64,000 bases of DNA from Neofusicoccum parvum. Taxonomy: Eukaryota > Ascomycota > Dothideomycetes > Botryosphaeriales > Botryosphaeriaceae. A program made the position numbers and the translations under genes. Location: assembly GCA_020912385.1 (NCBI GenBank), contig CP087206.1, positions 1,178,001 to 1,242,000 of the forward strand, written 5' to 3'. The number at the start of each line of letters is the position of its first letter. The first letter of the stretch is position 1. Under the pieces are notes generated by a model, which was not told where the DNA came from, made no database searches, and saw nothing but the letters and a program-made list of their open reading frames with translations. Positions 59,243 to 64,000 of the stretch are shown here, piece after piece.

Positions 59243-59740
59243 CGTTGTAGGTGAATGCGGAAGGCCAGCGATCAGAGAAACACTTTTTCGAGCTTGCGGT
59301 CAAAGAGGCTGAGATTCCTGCAGGTACAGCGTGAGGGACAAGGCGATCATAGCTTGGCTCGAGACGCGCAGCGAAATACGGTAGATAAATGCTGGTCGGG
59401 ATTCAGCCGGCTGGGGCGGGAAGTGGGGGCTGAAGATGTCCGGAGGCGGCGCAGCGGCGGATGGCTGCAGGATTTTGGGGGCCATGGGCTGCGTAAGACA
59501 TGGGCTGCGCCGCGCACATGTCCACTGATGCGGGCGCGGTGGAAAGCACACCAGTAGCGGGCAGTGTGACCATCAAGCAGACTCCATGGTTGGCGCGCCG
59601 TGCCGCGCGGGGGCGTCGCTTAGTGAGACGCCAGTAGCACGGGAAAAGGAAACAGAGGGTGTGTTGGTTGCCGCTGCCTCGTTGGGGGCCGGCTTGCACT
59701 ACTTGGGACGGACAAGGCAAGATCGGCAGCGGCCTGCCCG
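59243..59740. other. STAND gene promoter region
   Basis: 498 bp between the STAND start codon and the stop of the aminotransferase pseudogene, both minus strand. No further feature is seen. Confidence 0.4.
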
Positions 59741-61143
59741 CTACAGTAGCCTCTGCATCACACGCGCCAGCCGCTCCACGCCCTCCGCCAGCTTCGTCTC
59801 GTCCTCCCACATGAAGCAGAGCCTCACCCGCTTGGCAATTCCACTGCCTTCCGAGACGGCGAACAGCCCCTCTGGACCGATGACAAGGTCCTCCTCTTCC
59901 AGCGCCTTTCCAACCACCTCTTCTGCAGCCAGCGGCTCGGGAAGTTTCAGCCACACAAAATAGCCCCCGCTCACTTCGTCAAACGACGCTCCGAGGGGCA
60001 CAAGATGTGTTCTGGCAGCCGACGAGAGCGCCAGATACCTCCGGGCACACGCCGGGGCAAGCTCTTTCTGGATTACTCCAGCAAGAGAGCCGTCGGCCAG
60101 AAGGCCGTTGATGAATGTCGACACCAGCTGTGACGGCGCCCCGCCCGAACGAGTAGATCCGCTGGAAACACCAGTCAATCAGCCGCGAGGGAAACTTGAG
60201 GTAGCGAACAAGGAAACTTACGCTTGTGACAGCCCGTAGATGAACTTCTCCGTCCCTTCCGCCCATCCCACGCGGCATCCTGGTCCAACAATTTTGCTGA
60301 AGTTGCCGTTGCTGACAACGTTACTAAACATTCCTGTCGGGCCTCTATCGAAATGCCTATCCAGATCCACTAGGCGAGGCAGCGGCGAATAGCACTCTTG
60401 ATTTGGCTTAGAGCTAGGCACTTCCTAGTGGAGGAAATCGTACACGTCGTCGCAGACAACCAGCGCGTCGAACTTTCGTGCGAGCTGCACGAGGGCCCGA
60501 CGTTTGTCCAACGGCATGGTGATCCCGGAGGGATTCGAAAATGTCGGGACGCAGTAAATGACGTGTTTGTAGAATTTGCGGTAAGCGTATGAAGGCTTTG
60601 TGGGTGTTTGCGACTGCATAACCGTTAGTCCTCCTGCAAAGCTCATGCCACGGGAAGTATTACCACCACAGGAAACTGTTCCTGGCTGTCCTCAAGCGCA
60701 GCTTCCAAGAACTCGATATCAATCCCTCCAAGCTCCGCATCATCACCACCAGGAACGTCTCGTATCCTACCAGCACCGAATCCGGCGTCCTCAAAGATTC
60801 GGCGCGCCAAACAATACGCGGGCTCGACCATCCAAACGTATTTCGTGACAGCCGGATCTGTGAAGACCTGCAAGATGCAGGCTAAGTTCTGACTGGGCCC
60901 TCCAGTGATGCAGATACGTTCCGAGGAGACGGGCTCTGGGGGTCCGTAGAAATCCGTCAATAATCTCGCAATGTTCTCTCTGAGAGGCCCATAACCCTCG
61001 TCTGGACCATATCCGAGTCCTGGAGAGGATATGGACGGATCAGATAGAGCTGCGGCAGCCGCATCTTTGAGCTGGTTGATTGGGAGAAGGCTTGGCGCGG
61101 GCCAGCCTGTGAAGAGGTCAATACGAGCTTTGGTTGGAGCCAT
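59741..61143 (-). pseudogene. PLP aminotransferase (class I/II) gene with in-frame TAG
   Basis: Exons are 61143-60664, 60613-60222 and 60161-59741; introns of 50 and 60 nt have good signals (GGACTAAC branch in the first). The frame is 430 codons plus the stop, and one TAG at 60427-60425 (codon 223) interrupts it. Around it the frame is unbroken: VVCDDVYDFLH, TAG, then EVPSSKPNQECYSPLPRLVD. Relatives as I recall them have FL(H/Q)WP here, so a Trp codon TGG has probably become TAG by one G-to-A change. The rest looks intact: PLP-lysine motif NGNFSKIVGPGCRVGW, VIYCVPTFSNPSGITMPLDK, and GLSQAGSTRSGGAPSQLVST made by splicing. The fold is that of the class I/II family; the substrate is unknown. Assembly error is possible. 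Confidence 0.8.
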
Positions 61144-61526
61144 TGAAGAACACGACACGGAGCCGAACAGCAAAGAAGATAACGAAAAGAACGACAGCGA
61201 GCCCGGATTCTACCTTTTTCTCTCCCTTTCCGAGCGGCAGGCTTAGTGAAAAGCATTGCCGACTTCGCTTCTTCTCTGGAGCTGACCGGCCTAACCTGAT
61301 CGGGCAATCTATGCGTTCTGACCAATCAGATCGCGTCTCGTTCTTCAGGCTTTGTCGCGCTGGCCCTGTGCTTGTCAGAAGTTGTCCACTGTAGGGCGTG
61401 TGGAATCCGGTATAAAAATATGCTGTCCTGGCGTCCTGGTGGCCTCCAATCCTCTGCATTACGTCTTCCTGTCCACGCTCTCTTTTCCTGCATCAATCCA
61501 GCCCCAAGGCAGCATCCAACGACAGA
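61144..61526. promoter_or_regulatory. shared divergent promoter of two aminotransferase genes
   Basis: 383 bp between the divergent start codons at 61143 (-) and 61527 (+). A TATA-like GGTATAAAAATATG occurs at about 61408-61421, some 110 bp before the plus-strand ATG. Sharing suggests possible co-regulation, which the sequence alone cannot prove. Confidence 0.5.
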
Positions 61527-62894
61527 ATGGTCCAAATCAAGCAGTTCGCCGTGGAGCGCGTGAGTATCCAGCGAATCCAGACTGCCCACTACCGGGATGA
61601 GTAGCAGGCTAATTCTTTGTCCCGCCAGTGGATGGACGACCACGAGACCACGGCAAAGTACAACCTCGCCGAAACCTGCTGCGCCTCCATCTCTCTGCAC
61701 GACCTCCTCTCCCTCTCCTCTTCTCCTTCCAAAAATATCTTCGACTTCTCTCAAAAGCAAGTCTATGGTGCCATCCGCGGTTCCGAAGCCCTGCGCTCCA
61801 ACATTGCCGCGCTCTACAACAGCAATACTGCTTTCGACAATGGCGAGTCATCCTCAGCGCCAGCCATGACGGCCGACAACGTGCTCGTCACCAACGGCGC
61901 GATCCAGGCCAACTTCCTCGCACTCTACACAAACATTGGGCCAGGCGACCACGTCATCTGCCACTATCCGACATACCAGCAGCTCTACTCCGTCCCCGAG
62001 AGCTTTGGCGCGGATGTGAGTCTGTGGCGAGCCAAGGAAGACGAAGGCTGGCGGCTCGACCTGGGCGAGCTCCAGGAGCTGATCCGGCCAAATACTAAGC
62101 TCATCATCATCAAGTCCGTCCCATCTTCCCCCACCCACCTCTAACCCACCGCCACTAAACTCTCCTCTAGCAACCCGCAAAACCCTACCGGCGCCACGAT
62201 CCCCTACGCCACCCTCTCCGGACTCGTCGCCATCGCCCGCGCCCACTCCATCTTCATCCACAGCGACGAAGTCTACCACCCCCTCTTCCACACCCCTACT
62301 CCCGCCTCCCCCAACCGCACCCCCTCCATCCTCTCCTTCCCCTACCCCAACATCCTCGCCACCGGCTCCATGTCCAAAGCCTTCAGCCTTGCCGGCATCC
62401 GCCTGGGCTGGATCGCGTCGCCCTCGGCCGCCACCATCGCCGCCTGCGCATCCACCCGCGACTACACCACCATCAGCGTGTCGCAGCTGGACGACGCCGT
62501 CGCGACCTTCGCCCTCGCCCCGGCCACCGTGCCCGCCTTGCTCGCTCGCAACGTCGCGCTGGCTCGTGAAAACCTCGTGGTGCTAGCCACCTTCGTCGAC
62601 GAATTTAAGGAGGGGTGTCGCTGGGCGGGCCCGCCCGCAGCGGGAACGACGGCGTTTGTGCAGTTCATGGGGCCGGGCGGGAGGCCCGTGAACGACGTGG
62701 CGTTTTGCGAAGGGCTACTGGCGAAGGAGGGCGTGCTGGTGGCGCCGGGGAGTGCGTGTTTCGGGGAGGGCGTGGATTTCAAGGGGTACGTGAGGATTGG
62801 GTACGTGCAGGAGCGGGAGGTGATGGTGGAGGGGTTGGAGGCGCTGAGGCGGTTCATGCGGGAGGGGTTTGGAGACGTGCCGTTGGCGGCGTGA
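61527..62894 (+). CDS. PLP-dependent aminotransferase class I/II
   Basis: Exons are 61527-61559, 61629-62113 and 62171-62894 (introns 69 and 57 nt), 413 aa. The first exon has only 11 codons (MVQIKQFAVER), and splicing gives FAVERWMDDHETTAKYNLAE. Motifs: NVLVTNGAIQANFLALY, the NNPQNPTGATIP loop formed at the last splice, HSDEVYHPLF, and the PLP lysine in GSMSKAFSLAGIRLGW. It ends with a typical C-terminal small domain (YVRIGYVQEREVMVEGLEAL). The fold is that of aspartate/ACC-synthase-like enzymes; the substrate cannot be told. The donor of intron 2 (AAGTCCGT) is atypical but the frame requires it. The stop at 62894 lies only 13 bp from the stop of the convergent transcription factor gene. Confidence 0.88.
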
Positions 62895-62907
62895 GCGTGC
62901 GCGATGC

Positions 62908-64000
62908 TTAGAATAGAACGAGATCGAGGCCGGAGCGCTGGAGGTAGACGTCCCACCGTAGGGCGGCACCGGACGACCAGTATGCGAGCATGACTTCCCG
63001 TGCACGGGTGTAGTTGCCCATTCCGCGTGTTTGCATGTGGTGCATGCGGGTTTGGATGGCGTCTCTTTCGGCCGGGTCGTCGGTTTCGCAGCCGGCGCTG
63101 AAGATGGGCCATAGAACGAGGATGTTGGCGGTTGAGGATGGGTGGATGCTGCCTACTGCGTCGAGAATGTGAGATATTTCTTCCCTGACTTTGGGATGGT
63201 GTTTGGGCAGGAGTTGGACGCGGCGGTGGAGGTGTAGTAGAGCGGCGTGTACGAATGCCCGATGAGTACTTTGCAGTTCCTCCGCCGCGAGGCCAATCTC
63301 GTGATTCTCCGAGGTACCCTCCGGAGCAATGCAGTGCTCAAGTGACAGGATCTTCGTCTCAATCTCCTCCGCCTCCTCTAAAATCTTCCTCTCAGCATCT
63401 TTCTGCAACCACAACGCACCATCCCGCCCCTCAACATCCCCAAGCACCATCTCCTGCCTCAACCTCGCCAACCTCCCAATCCTCGCCAGCACCGGCATCA
63501 GCTCCAACGAATACCCACAAAACCCATCCACGTACCCCTGAGCACCCCTCTCCCCGAGCGCCCAATACCTCCCGTCCGACACCACGCCCTCCCTCAACCC
63601 CGACACCCCAGCCGACGTATCCAGCGTGGCGAACCACCTCACCAAGAACCCGGCCAACGGATCCGCGCGCCCGCCGCCCCGCACGAACACGTCCAGCAGG
63701 CCCCTCACGCCGGCCAGGTGGACGCGCCACCGGCGCAGGTGGCCGTCGCACACGTCGTTAGTGCACAGCGCCATGGCGGCCATGGCGGTGTCGGCGCGAC
63801 GCAGGCTCGCCGGATCGGCCACGGCGGCGCGCAGGCCCGCCACGGCGCGCGTGCTGAGGGCCAGCACCGCGCGCGCCGTCGCCGGCGACGCGTCGCGCAG
63901 CAGCCGAGCGCGGTGGCTGGCGGCCGCGGCGAGCAGCGCGTGCAGGAGGGGCGCTGACGACGACGACGAGGAGGAGGAGGAGAGCGCCGTCGCGACGAGC
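62908..64000 (-). CDS. fungal transcription factor, PF11951-type C-terminal part (5' partial)
   Basis: The frame is open from the stop at 62908 to the window edge (first complete codon at 63999), about 364 residues. It contains RRADTAMAAMALCTNDVCDG, HLAGVRGLLDV, RWFATLDTSAGV and the C-terminal HMQTRGMGNYTRAREVMLAY, WSSGAALRWDVYLQRSG, all typical of the PF11951-type fungal transcription factor domain (ARCA-like). The visible N-terminal part is Ser/Ala-rich and GC-biased. The Zn2Cys6 motif, if present, lies outside the window. No intron is needed here. It is convergent with the aminotransferase, leaving 13 bp between stops, so overlapping 3' transcripts are likely. Targets unknown. Confidence 0.85.
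   Translation of the reverse strand, partial: LVATALSSSSSSSSSAPLLHALLAAAASHRARLLRDASPATARAVLALSTRAVAGLRAAVADPASLRRADTAMAAMALCTNDVCDGHLRRWRVHLAGVRGLLDVFVRGGGRADPLAGFLVRWFATLDTSAGVSGLREGVVSDGRYWALGERGAQGYVDGFCGYSLELMPVLARIGRLARLRQEMVLGDVEGRDGALWLQKDAERKILEEAEEIETKILSLEHCIAPEGTSENHEIGLAAEELQSTHRAFVHAALLHLHRRVQLLPKHHPKVREEISHILDAVGSIHPSSTANILVLWPIFSAGCETDDPAERDAIQTRMHHMQTRGMGNYTRAREVMLAYWSSGAALRWDVYLQRSGLDLVLF

Noticed and set aside
1..64000. CRISPR array, bacterial operon or transposable element
   Set aside because: No direct-repeat/spacer pattern, no Shine-Dalgarno-led gene strings, and no transposase or long terminal repeat; the window is clearly fungal nuclear DNA.

Overview
The window is nuclear DNA of a filamentous ascomycete (Pezizomycotina), most likely a Dothideomycete. 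The evidence is split genes with short introns (about 44-225 nt, mostly GT-AG, many with CTAAC/CTGAC-like branch sites), fungal-only families (Goodbye-NACHT STAND protein, PF11951-type regulators, CorA-like transporter without GMN), and short intergenic spacers. I rebuilt exons by following reading frames, splice signals and remembered family motifs; no alignment was run. There is no prokaryotic feature, CRISPR array, transposon or recognisable tRNA/rRNA gene.

Left part (1-31 kb). Plus strand: KCS1 inositol hexakisphosphate kinase, RIC1 (Ypt6/Rab6 exchange factor subunit), and a PF11951-like regulator without a zinc cluster. Minus-strand block: a 79-aa I78 protease inhibitor, an acidic coiled-coil protein, an IlvD/Edd dehydratase, an MFS transporter, ribosomal protein uL1 (L10a) and a GNAT acetyltransferase. 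These are followed by a plus-strand CorA-like membrane protein and a minus-strand kelch-like single-pass membrane protein.

Middle (31-44.7 kb). A gene-poor stretch of about 5 kb comes first, with GC-rich low-complexity DNA and one imperfect tandem repeat. It is followed by a decayed minus-strand coding region full of stops. Then come a 2EXR/F-box-like protein, a PI-PLC X-domain protein and a ten-exon MED16 gene, all on the minus strand.

Right part (44.7-64 kb). A class IV-type sirtuin (HST3/HST4-like), TRM11 (tRNA m2G10 methyltransferase, with a GC-AG intron), a CsbD-like stress protein, a PAP2 lipid phosphatase and an ankyrin protein. Next is an NLR-like area: a large Goodbye-NACHT-TPR STAND protein whose P-loop lysine is replaced by arginine, with a dead patatin-like phospholipase relic just downstream on the same strand. 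Then come two divergent PLP aminotransferase genes, one interrupted by an in-frame TAG where the family has tryptophan, and the C-terminal part of a PF11951-type transcription factor running off the window end.

Most genes are single-copy housekeeping functions without an obvious joint pathway. The pairs that may work together are IlvD plus MFS (possible sugar-acid catabolism and transport) and the two divergent aminotransferases. The strongest candidates for a second look are the STAND/patatin area with its signs of decay, and the TAG-interrupted aminotransferase.
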